From: Eutreptiella sp. 'Long Island Sound 2002'
Taxonomy: Eukaryota > Euglenozoa > Euglenophyceae > Eutreptiales > Eutreptiaceae
Direction of reading: 5' to 3'
DNA length: 64,000 nt
Assembly (NCBI GenBank): GCA_964036045.1
Contig: OZ038380.1
Location: 67,812,186 to 67,876,185 of the forward strand
Shown: one piece after another, positions 55,632 to 64,000 of the stretch
Position numbering within the stretch: position 1 is the stretch's first letter
Layout: each line of letters starts with the position of its first letter
The notes under the pieces: model-generated
What the model was told of the DNA's origin: nothing
Seen by the model: only the letters and a program-made list of their open reading frames with translations
Databases searched by the model: none
Made by a program: the position numbers and the translations under genes

Positions 55632-57530
55632 TTACTGACATGCGTTGGAGGCAGAGCACTGCAGTATCCCTTGAGCTTGTAGTTCGCGGTCTACATTTCG
55701 CCATTTGTGGCGTCGTTGGTGCTTCGAGCAGACGAAGAATTCTGCACCTCGTGTTGGAGATCTCGGCGCAGCAGTGGGGCATGTTCGACAGCGAGCTATT
55801 CGACGACCTTCCCAGTGAACCACGGAGACTTCGGACCTCTTTCGGAGACTGCTACACTGCTCGCACTTGAGGATCTCTTCCGAGCGGTTCACGTTTGCGT
55901 TTGAGAGCGCTGGGGCATGTGTGGTGAAGTACTCGTAGGCGTGTTCCTCGGAAACATTGAGGCAGGTTGCCGTACCGTTGGAGATGGCTGCCCTCTGCTC
56001 ATCAGCGTTTCGTGCACTGGAACAAAGATACAAGCTGGCGATGACCGTCGAGGAACCCAGACATGTAGCCCGCGTTGAGAATTCGCTGGCCGAAGAGGGA
56101 GAACTTACGATGGCTTCGCTTGTGTTGTAGCACACGGAGGAAACATGAAAAGGCTTATAGGAGTCCTCGTGTAGAGTTGAGCGCGCCAGCCTGTGCGAAT
56201 TGGACTCGTCGGTGTGCAGCCAGTCCAAGTCCTGGAGAACGGTAGAGGCGAGCAGAATCTTTGTGTGCTCTTGTGGGCTTAGCTGTGACGAACCTGAAGC
56301 GCATGATGTACTTTCCTCGGAGCTGGTGTCGGTTCCCCAAAGTTTGCCGTTGGGGGCGGAAGCGTAGTCGTTTGAGGAGAAAGAGGACGAAGTCCCGGTA
56401 GCACTTTTGGTGGCAAAGGGACTGCTTGACGCTGCGCGATGCCATGGGTATTCAGGCGGACGTACGGCTCGATGTTGGACTACGCGCGCCTTCGTTGCCG
56501 GAGCGGATCTACAGAAGGCTGTGCCTTTCTTGGCTTTGTAATTTCGGGGATGCTTGTGAGAGGTACGGTAGATCGGGTGACGCGTGGCGGGTACAGAAGA
56601 AGGATTGGCGCGTAACACATGCCTCGGTTTTCTTTGAGTTTGGCGCAGTACAGATCGGAAGCTGCTTGGCGGTGGTTCATGATGACAGACGGGGGTCGTA
56701 GAATTGAGTGGCTTGACCCTTGCGGCTCGCGGCCGGCGAGCCAAGGGCTGAAAAATATTATTGGAGCTGAAAGCAGACGTGAACCGGTGACTGGTAGAAT
56801 TCAAATGGGAAGTAGAGGATTCCGTAAACGAGTCTTCTAAAGCTGTGGGGGCAATATTACTGTTCACAGAACTAGGAGGAGAAGTGCGTGCTGCGCGTGG
56901 AACAACGGTGATGCCTTGATCAATGACAGCACCTGGCGGCGGGACGCAGCCTTGGACGGGCGCAGGAACTAACAACGGTCGCCGAACGCGGACAGGAAGA
57001 GGGAGTATTGGTTCGAGCGGCTCGTTGTCTTGCAAAGCTGGCGTGCTGCTGTATGCGGTTGGCGCTGGCCGCGGATTTGTTGCGCTGTGGTTGTCGGATA
57101 AAGGCGGCGTTGCAGAGGGCTCATGCGGTGGCGCTGGGCTGCAGCAGTAGGCGGCGTATCGGTTGTGTTGGTTGGTGACCGCCGTCTCACGGCTTAAGTG
57201 ATCGTTGTACTGGTATGCAGCGGGGTAGGAGTTTGCATACCCATCGTTCTGGTAGTCACCCAAGTAGCTGGGGTGGGCATACTGGCCGCTGTGCACGGGG
57301 AATTCTTGGTTGATCTCCGACCAACAGGATGTTGTTGTAGGTCTGGGCTCAGCTGAAGTCCACGGACATGCTTTGCAGCCTGTTGGTGGTGGCGGATGTG
57401 GGAAATAGGGTACAGATGACAGCAAACAAATGGTCTCCAGATGCTTGAGGAAAGATGTTTGCGCCAGTATGAGATTTGTGACGGCGCAGACGAGGAACGC
57501 TGCATGGTCTGGTGTTGACGCCAGCCGCAT
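55632..57530 (-). CDS. 632-codon ORF of the TIR insertion, unknown function
   Basis: This is the only long uninterrupted frame in the insertion and the longest non-repeat frame in the right half of the window. The first 300 residues are Ser/Pro/Thr/Tyr/Asn-rich and look disordered. The middle is Ser-rich. The last 80 residues form a cysteine-histidine cluster: CEQC near residue 553, CRTC about 25 residues later, then FVCSKHQRRH near residue 600. This suggests a zinc-binding, perhaps nucleic acid-binding, module. I see no DDE/DDD core, HTH or recombinase signature. The start is uncertain: residues of about 1-55 read less convincingly, and an acceptor-like TTTTCCCCTGGGTAG lies just upstream. 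An additional exon with a catalytic domain is not visible in the 3.8 kb. Confidence 0.55.
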   Translation of the reverse strand: MRLASTPDHAAFLVCAVTNLILAQTSFLKHLETICLLSSVPYFPHPPPPTGCKACPWTSAEPRPTTTSCWSEINQEFPVHSGQYAHPSYLGDYQNDGYANSYPAAYQYNDHLSRETAVTNQHNRYAAYCCSPAPPHEPSATPPLSDNHSATNPRPAPTAYSSTPALQDNEPLEPILPLPVRVRRPLLVPAPVQGCVPPPGAVIDQGITVVPRAARTSPPSSVNSNIAPTALEDSFTESSTSHLNSTSHRFTSAFSSNNIFQPLARRPRAARVKPLNSTTPVCHHEPPPSSFRSVLRQTQRKPRHVLRANPSSVPATRHPIYRTSHKHPRNYKAKKGTAFCRSAPATKARVVQHRAVRPPEYPWHRAASSSPFATKSATGTSSSFSSNDYASAPNGKLWGTDTSSEESTSCASGSSQLSPQEHTKILLASTVLQDLDWLHTDESNSHRLARSTLHEDSYKPFHVSSVCYNTSEAIVSSPSSASEFSTRATCLGSSTVIASLYLCSSARNADEQRAAISNGTATCLNVSEEHAYEYFTTHAPALSNANVNRSEEILKCEQCSSLRKRSEVSVVHWEGRRIARCRTCPTAAPRSPTRGAEFFVCSKHQRRHKWRNVDRELQAQGILQCSASNACQ

Positions 57531-58206
57531 TGACTGAGCGATGTCATTACTAAAATATTGAGCTACCCAGGGGAAAACCCCGAAAAACCCTCAGCAGCGT
57601 TGCAGCGGCGAAATTTGGATGAAGTTCTGCAGACATCAGTAGCTGCGCGCGCGATCCGTCCGCGGGTTTTTATTTTTTTCATGTAGGCTAATTGTGTGTT
57701 GCCCGAAATTGCTGTGCGCACTATTGACCATGGTGCGCGCTACTCATGTTCAATTTTTATGTGTAGATAATGGGATCTCGCAACATCTATGACCCTCACC
57801 GACTCCATGATTTCCATGATTGATTGTGAAAAGACATATGAGGAGGCGGGCCCGGAGGGTGCAATACAAGGCCGATGCCAGGGTGTAGGACAAGTGTATT
57901 CGTCAATACATGGTCTTCACACTTTTTCATGATATTGTTCATTCCATCGTATTGTGCGTGTTGATCCTCTTGTTGTTCAATGGAATTTTCAACTCCATCA
58001 ATTTTGAGAAAAATGCATAAAATAGGGTATGCAAGGGTCGCAAGGGTTTAAAAATCAATGGTAGGTGTTTGCCATACATTTTGTGAAATGGTTGTCATGG
58101 CTTTGGAAATATGAAACCAAATGAGGTGCCACTCAATGGGAATTAGACATGGTGGAAGGTAGTTTTTCAATTGAAATCTATGGTATTCAATTGGGTAGAC
58201 TTAATT
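57531..58206. other. Right part of insertion, no gene
   Basis: AT-rich, non-coding sequence between the ORF start and the right terminal repeat. It contains GCGCGC-rich words near 57640 and 57745 that resemble a GCGCGC stretch near the left end (54563-54590), possibly a weak internal inverted relation. No promoter element can be named. Confidence 0.45.
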
Positions 58207-58249
58207 GAGTGGAGTAGAACGGTTTTGACCTTCAAACGACAATCTAGGG
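58207..58249. repeat. Right terminal inverted repeat of the insertion
   Basis: GAGTAGAACGG to AATCTAGGG, the reverse complement partner of 54453-54495. The next base begins satellite A. Confidence 0.85.
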
Positions 58250-59285
58250 TATTGTTGTGCGGTGTCCTGGGCCACCTGTCTCCTGTTCACCGGTGTGCTC
58301 GCTCGGCGTGTTGTGTTGCGTGTGTGGTGTCCTTGGCCACTTGGCTTCTGTTGACCTGTTCGTCCGCTTGGTCTGTTGTGTCGCGTGTGTGGTGTGCTGG
58401 GCCACTTGGCTCGTGTGCACCGGTGTGTCCGCCTGGTGCGCTGTGTCGCGTGTGCGGTGTCCTGGGGCACTTGGCTCTTGTTCACCGGTGCGCTCGCTCG
58501 GCGCGTTACGTTGTGTGTGCGGTGTCCTGGGCCAGTTGGCTCCTGTTCACCGGTGTACCCGCTCGCTGCGCTGTGCTTCGTGTGCGGTGTCCTGGGCCAC
58601 TTGGCTCCTATTCACCGGTGTGCCCGCTTGGTGCGCTGTCTTGCGTTTGCGGTGTCCTGGGCCACTTGGCTCCTGTTCACCGGTGTGTTCACTCGGGGGG
58701 TTGTGTCGCCTGTGTGGTGTCCTGGGCCACTTGGCTCCTGTTCACCGGTGTGCTCCCTTGGTGCGTTGTGTTGCGTGTGCGGTTTCCTGGGCCACTTGGC
58801 TCCTGTTTGCCGGTGTGCTCGCTCGGCGTGGTGTGTTGCGTGTGCAGTGTCCTGGGCCAGTTCGCTCCTGTTCACCGGTGTGCCCGCTCGGTGGGTTGCG
58901 TTGTGTGTCTGCGTTGTCGTGGGCCACTTGGCTCCTGTTCACAGGTGTGCCCGCTGGGCGTTTGTGTTGCGTTTGCGGTGTCCCTGGCCACTTGGCTCCT
59001 GTTCACCGGTATGCTGGCTCGGTGCGCTGCGTTGCGTGTTTGCGGTGTCCTAGGCTACTTGGCTCCTGTTCTCCGGCGTCCCCGCTCGGTGTGTTGTATC
59101 GCGTGTGCGGCGTCCTGGGCCTCTTGGCTCCTGTTCACCGGTTTGCCCGCTCGGCCCGTTGTGTTGCGTGTGAGGTGTCCTCGGCCACTTGGCTTCTATT
59201 CAAAGGTGTGCTCGCTCGGCGCGTTGTGTTGCGTGTGCGGTGTCCTGGGCTACTTGGCACCTGCTCACCGGTGTGCCCGCAGCGC
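58250..59285 (+). repeat. Satellite A, fifth array
   Basis: About 16 units in plus orientation, in the same array interrupted at 54452. Units are diverged and several have lost or gained a few bases. The array ends at 59285 in a GC-rich linker. Confidence 0.92.
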
Positions 59286-59745
59286 ACGCAGCGCAAGAAC
59301 GACGCCGGAGGGAGCCGCCAGGGACAACCCCAATGCGGGGCCCCGAACGGGTACCATGCGGACCGAGCCCACCGCCGCTGCCTCGGCGGGCGCCAGCGGC
59401 AGGCACAAAGAGCCCGGTTCCCGGCCGGCCTCCACGTGCCCCGCGCAATCGCCCAGTAAATCCGGGGGCGCAAGCCCCCGGGATGGGGAAAGCCACCAAG
59501 GCGTCGGGAAAGCCGACCGGAGCACCGAGAGCGACCGGACCGGACAAGGCGCGGCGTACCAACGCAGGGCCAAGAGGCACACCAGAGAGGCACGCCGCCG
59601 GCCACAACCAAGGCACACGGACAGGTGCCAAGCAACAACTGCCACCGGGTGCTGCAAACCCGGGCAGCGCGCGCAAACCGCAACGAACCAAGGCACAGGA
59701 ACAGGTGCCAGGCAACGACCAGCCCACACAGCACAAACCGCAGCG
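59286..59745. other. GC-rich linker between satellites A and B
   Basis: About 460 bp without either satellite core. A near-repeat is present: AACCAAGGCACACGGACAGG at about 59608 returns as AACCAAGGCACAGGAACAGG at about 59686, each followed by TGCCA(A/G)GCAAC. A perfect inverted pair, GGGGGCGCAAGCCCCC, lies near 59463. No gene is recognised. Confidence 0.6.
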
Positions 59746-61328
59746 AGGAGTGGCGGGGTACAGGGGAAGCGCGCACACAAACGCACCCCGACCCCAACAT
59801 CCCGGCCAGGAGTGGCGGGGTGCAACAGAAACCCGAACCCAAGCACACACACCCACACAGCATACTCCAGCCAGGAGTGGCGGGGTACAAGAGGAGGGCG
59901 CACACGAACACACACAGAACAGAACGCCCCTGCCAGGAGTGGCGGGGCGCAGCCAAAGCCAGGGCCCAAGCACACACACCCACACAGCACCGCCCAGCCA
60001 GGAGTGGCGGGTACAAGGGGAGCGCGCACACACACACGCCAACACCCCAGCCAGGAGTGGCAGGGCGCAGCCGAAGCCAGGGCCCAAGCACACCCACCCA
60101 CACCGCGCGCCCCAGCCAGGAGTGGCGGGGTACAAGCGGAGCGCGCACACAAACACACACTCATCCAAACACCCAAGCCGGGAGTGGCGGGGCGCAGCGA
60201 GAACCCGAGCCCAAGCACACAAACCCACACGGCACACCCCAGCCAGGAGTGGCGGGCTACAAGCGGAGGGCGCACACAAACACACACACACTCCAACAAC
60301 CAAGCCAGGAGTGGCGGGGCGCAGCCCGAAACCGGAGCCCGAGCACACACACCCACACCGCACACTCAGCCAGAAGTTGGGGGATACAAGCAGAGCGCGC
60401 ACACGCACTCCCCAACACCCCAGCCAGGAGTGGCGGGGCGCAGGCAAAGCAAGAGCCCAAGCACACCCACCCACACCACGCACCCCAGCCAGGAGCGGCG
60501 AGGTAGAAGCAGAGCTCGTACACAAACACACACACACCCCAACAACCCAGCCAGGAGTGGCGGGGCGCAGCCGAAACCCGATCCAAGCAAACACAACCAC
60601 ACCGCACGCCCCGCCAGGAGTGGCGGGGTACAAGCGGAACGCGCACACAAACACGGACTCCCAACACCCCGGCCAGGAGAGGCGGGGCGCAGCCGAAATT
60701 TGAGCCCACACCCACACACCCACACCGCACACCCCAGCCAGGAGTGGCAGGGTACAAGCGGGGCGCACAGAGGAGCACACACACACATTCCAACACCCCA
60801 GCCAGGAGTGGTGGGGCGCAGCAAAACCCGAACCCAAGCACACACACCCACAGAGAACACCCCAGCCAGGAGTGGCGCTGTACGAGAAGAGGGCGCACAA
60901 GAAGGCACACAGACCCCAACACCCCATTCAAGAGTGGCGGGGCGCAGCCGAGACCCAAGCCCAAGCACACACACCCAAACAGCACACCCAAGCCAGGAGT
61001 GGCGGGGTACAAGAGGAGCGCGCACACGCACACCCCAACACCCCGGCCAGGAGTGGCGGGGCGCAGCCGAAGCAAGGGCCCAAGCACACCCACCAACACT
61101 GCGCACACCAGCCAGGAGTGGCAGGGTACAAGCGGAGCGCGCACACGAACAGACGCACACCCCAACACCCCAGCCAGAAGTGGCGGGGCGCAGCCAAAAC
61201 CGGAGCCCAAGCACACACATGCACACTGCACACCCCAGCCAGGAGTGGCGAGGTACAAGCGGAGCGCGCACACACACACTCGAACACCCCAGCCAGGAGT
61301 GGCGGGGCGCAGTGGAAGCCAGAGCCCT
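59746..61328 (+). repeat. Satellite B, second array, about 12 dimers
   Basis: The same 62 + 65 bp alternation as the main array, with cores at 59749, 59811 and 59876. Orientation relative to the preceding satellite A is also the same as at 35546-43425. Several units show small deletions. The array ends near 61320, where a satellite A unit follows without a linker. Confidence 0.95.
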
Positions 61329-61850
61329 TGTCTCCTGGGGCATTTGGCTCCTGTTCAGCGGTCTGCTTGCTTGGCGTGTTGTGTTGTGACTGCGGTGTCC
61401 TGGGCCACTTGGCTCCTGTTCACTGATGTGCCCGCTCGGTGTGTTGCGTTGCGTGTGTGCGGTGTCCTGGGCCACTTGGCTCCTGTTCAACGGTGTGCAC
61501 GCTCGGTGTGTTGTTACGCGTGTGCGGTATCCTGCGCCACTTGACTCCTGTTCACTGGTGTGCCTGCTACGTGCGTTGTGTTGCGTGTGTGCGGTGTCCT
61601 GGGCCACTTGGCTCCTGTTCAATGTGTGCTCGCTCGGCGCGTTGTGTTGCGTGTGCGGTGTCCTGAGCCACTTGGCTCCTGTTCACCTGTGTGCCCGCTT
61701 GGCGCGTTGTGTTGCTTGTGCGGTGTCCAGGGCCACTTGGCTCCTGTTCACCAGTGCGCACGCTTTGTGCATTGTGTGGTTGTGCGGTGTCCTGCGCCAC
61801 TTGGCTCCCGTTCACTGGTATGCCCGCTTGGTGTGTTCTGTTGCGTGTGC
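61329..61850 (+). repeat. Satellite A, last short array
   Basis: About eight diverged units of the 65-bp repeat. It ends at CGTGTGCTG (about 61850), after which unique lower-GC sequence begins. Confidence 0.9.
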
Positions 61851-62704
61851 TGAAACCAGACCGCATGGTGAGGAGCAGAGGTCGCAGTGGCATGGGCAGC
61901 AACATTGCCTGGCACAGAAGACATAACGATTTTGTTGACTGAATGGTATCCTGCAAACAGATATGATACACATAGCCAATGAAATACCTGATATGCACAT
62001 ATGAGAAATCCACCCTATCATCCACTAATTGATACAACTACCAAACATCCAAGATTACCTTATCTATCCCACATCCTATGTTCCTAACAAGGAAATGGAA
62101 TATAATATACACTATCCCATATATAGGGCCATATAATGATCCCTTAAGGGTAATATGCTAGGGTTGTGACCTGCTTCACCCTCCCACTTAAAACGACTGC
62201 CACGGGCTGGACGTACATGCCCAAGAGGAACATAGCAGTCACAAACAGCAGCAAATGCTGGGTTAGCACATAATCCCGCCCACAGGGAATCGAACCTACG
62301 CCGGCAATCTCGAAGCCAGCCGGACGGCCGCTGAAGTAGCTCCGATCGGTGGGAATCGAACCAACGCCAAAAATCCGGAATTTAATAACGGGATCCCGCA
62401 GATCCCGCAATAAGTAGTAGGCAAAATCGCGAGCTGTTGCGCGCAGAGTCTGGTCCCCGCGTGTCGCATAAGGCATTGTGGGGTGCAGCAGGTAAAATTG
62501 GTATTTTTTTCTCAGAATCGAAACTAAAGGCAAAGTGAAATCACACCTTCAACTAAATCCGAAGGTAGTGGTACCTGCAAAATGGCGCAACGCGACAGTG
62601 CCAAAATTTTCCTTTGTAGAAAGAACTGACAGCGTCAGTGGGGTTTGAAGTTTGAGGTTTGAGGTTTCGGGTACTAGACGCCTTTCGGCTCCAGGGGGCC
62701 ACCT
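61851..62704. other. Unique lower-GC segment, no protein gene seen
   Basis: Frames stay below 130 codons. The longest (62533-62144, minus) runs through the two tRNA-like motifs described separately and is most likely spurious. AT-rich words (ATATATAGGGCCATATAATG near 62120) occur before them. The segment ends at module Z near 62705. Confidence 0.45.
62279..62370 (-). other. Two tandem tRNA T-arm-like (B-box) motifs
   Basis: On the minus strand GGTTCGATTCCC occurs twice, at about 62345-62358 and 62281-62293, roughly 65 bp apart. Each is preceded by a similar context (GGCGTTGGTTCG and GGCGTAGGTTCG). This matches the T-arm and internal B-box promoter of tRNA genes. I could not fold a complete cloverleaf: no convincing acceptor stem or D-arm (A box) pairs with either. 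Relics of tRNA genes or a tRNA-derived SINE are more likely than functional tRNAs. Confidence 0.4.
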
Positions 62705-63090
62705 GGTCGGGCCAGGTGATATCCTTCCCACCGGGACCTAGTGGGGGGCCCTTCATGACACACCTCCTGCCTGGTGGCAGAGTCCCCCGGGTTCAAGGGG
62801 CTCGGAGCCCTGTCCCTCCCCGGATTCTCCTTTTCGCCACTCCCCGGTCAGTGCGTCACTTTGCAACCGCAGCTGCAGGCGCTTACCTACTGCGTCGCCC
62901 CCCTAATGCGTGGTCGCCCGGGCTGCCGGCGCCGCCGGGCCCGTGCTACTGGCTTGTTGCCAGTGGGACCCCCATGGGCTGGCGGGGAGGCTGCCTAGCC
63001 ACGTGGCTGGTGCGTGGGTCGATGCGCCACTACTGCCTTGGCAGGTGCAGTGCCCTGTTCGTGTTTGCGTGGCGCTCGCGGCAGGTCTGA
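62705..63090. repeat. Module Z, second copy
   Basis: This has the same left half as 52684-52868 in the same orientation, but its right half is inverted relative to that copy. The halves meet near 62896. Here the left flank is unique sequence, not satellite A. The right flank is adenine-poor, GC-rich DNA. Confidence 0.85.
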
Positions 63091-64000
63091 GAAGTTGGGG
63101 CCGCTGCCGGGTTCTGTGTCTTTCCCGCTCTTCCCCTCCCGCCCTGCGTTCCCCGCGCTGCGTGTGGCGGGTCGTCCCGTCCGCGTGTCCCTTTCCCTCG
63201 CCCGCTTGTACACCAATCCATGCGGTCTGTGCGTTCCGCGGGCTTGGTCCGGTTGCCCTTCTGGAATTCTTCGGGTGCCCTTTGCGTGTGTGTGCGCTCG
63301 CACTCTCGCGGCGTCCGCGCCCTTCTCTACCCCTCTGGTCGGTGTGGCGCGCGCACCTCGCGTGGTTCCGGTGCAGGGCGCACTTAGGGCCGTTCCATGC
63401 CGTCCGTGCCCCTCCGCGCTTCCTGCGTCGGTCCCGTGCGCCGTCTGGCTTGCTTTGGGGGGGGGGGCGGCCCGGTCCCGTTCCCCCCATGCCTGGCTCG
63501 GGGTCGTGTGCCGACTTGCGGCCTGGCCTGTGCATCCGGGGCGGTCCGGCGCCGGGGGGGGGCGGGGGGTGTGGGCAGGTCGCCTGTTTTCGGACCCCCC
63601 CCGGGGGCGTGGCCGGGGGGCCCCGAGGGGCGGGCGGTCGCTCTACCTTGGTTCGTCCCTCTGCCTTCCCTCGGCGGGCACCAAAGCGGGTGTCATGGGC
63701 GTTGCTCAGTTTATGGAGGGCGTGGCCTCCATATTGCTCCGGTTTGTGTTTGCGTGTTGACCCCGGGTGTCGTCCGCGGGGCGCCCTTGTGTGCTGGCGC
63801 GGGTCCGCCTGCCTGTCGTGGTCTCTGTGGGAGCAGGCGGGTGGCGGCGTGGGGGCATGTGGCGCACGGGCTTAGCGGTGTTGCCCCCCCGGTCGCCGTG
63901 GCTATCTTGGAGGGGGGGGGGGGGGGGGGGCTCCCCTGGCCTTAGGGGGGGCAAAGGGTTGGCGCCCCCTTGGCCCATCTCCAGCATCCCGTGGGCCGGA
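63091..64000. other. Adenine-poor GC-rich tail of the window, no gene recognised
   Basis: The plus strand is C/G/T-rich with few A. It has G-runs (63459-63470, 63556-63575, and a long run near 63914-63930) and short C-runs. Frames up to 321 codons arise from the lack of stop codons and overlap in several frames. No repeat period could be measured, and no motif of a known protein is seen. Confidence 0.5.

Larger units (their letters stand above)
54453..58249 (-). mobile_element. TIR-bounded 3.8-kb insertion in satellite A, superfamily unassigned
   Basis: The segment begins CCCTAGATT (54453) and ends AATCTAGGG (58249). The outer 43 bases of the two ends match as inverted repeats at 36 positions, including CCGTTCTACTC. 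Both ends carry subterminal CAATTGAA words. Satellite A in the same orientation lies directly on both sides, so this is an insertion. Flanking bases are TTGT on the left and TATT on the right, so no clean target duplication is seen. The TTAA expected for piggyBac is absent despite the CCCTAG ends. The only long frame (minus, 57530-55632) is not a recognised transposase. Confidence 0.82.

Noticed and set aside
54453-58249. piggyBac element, suggested by CCCTAG termini
   Set aside because: There is no TTAA at either border and no DDD transposase in the frame. The resemblance is limited to six bases.
62144-62533. 129-codon minus frame as a protein gene
   Set aside because: Its repeated VGSIP segments are translations of the two tRNA-like motifs. 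No conserved domain is seen.
62910-63945. Frames of 182-321 codons at the right end of the window
   Set aside because: Several overlap in different frames within A-poor DNA that rarely forms stop codons, and part of the longest crosses module Z, a repeat.

Overview
The window is eukaryotic nuclear DNA. It holds a multi-exon gene with GT-AG introns of 84-104 nt, an APE-type LINE, decayed hAT and pogo-like transposases, and about 35 kb of satellite and minisatellite DNA. The one confident host gene is ribosomal protein eL34. Its sequence resembles the plant and green-algal form (a cysteine-poor centre, an RAYGG core, then AFLIEEQKIVK), so a green alga or related microalga is the best guess. Nothing in the window fixes the species.

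Layout. Positions 1-6510 hold a minus-strand non-LTR retrotransposon with ORF1 intact, ORF2 frameshifted, and its 3' end outside the window. Positions 6511-9293 are an 8-bp G-rich minisatellite, 9375-10780 an 11-copy 127-bp repeat made of three hairpin-forming thirds, and 10781-12320 adenine-poor DNA with a decaying 84-bp repeat. Positions 12321-33150 are lower-GC, mostly non-coding DNA. This stretch carries a pogo/Tigger-like transposase pseudogene (17085-19033, minus), the eL34 gene (26648-27296, minus) and a chromodomain-containing hAT pseudogene (30385-32476, plus).

From 33155 to the end the window is a satellite domain. Two satellites dominate. Satellite A has a 65-bp unit, and satellite B has a 127-bp dimer of 62 + 65 bp halves. 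They are joined to two single-copy-like modules, X (next to B) and Y (next to A). Each module occurs twice, once in each orientation, and each ends in a short (GGTA)n run on the side away from its satellite. A third module, Z, occurs twice with one half inverted. A 3.8-kb segment with 43-bp imperfect terminal inverted repeats (54453-58249) sits inside a satellite A array. It carries a 632-codon ORF with no recognised transposase. A block at 45562-46507 has only three T in 946 nt.

Most long open frames in 6.5-11 kb and 33-64 kb follow from stop-free repeat units and are not genes. The picture is of a heterochromatic, subtelomere- or pericentromere-like region: transposons inserted into and among satellites, with one conserved housekeeping gene in the lower-GC island.
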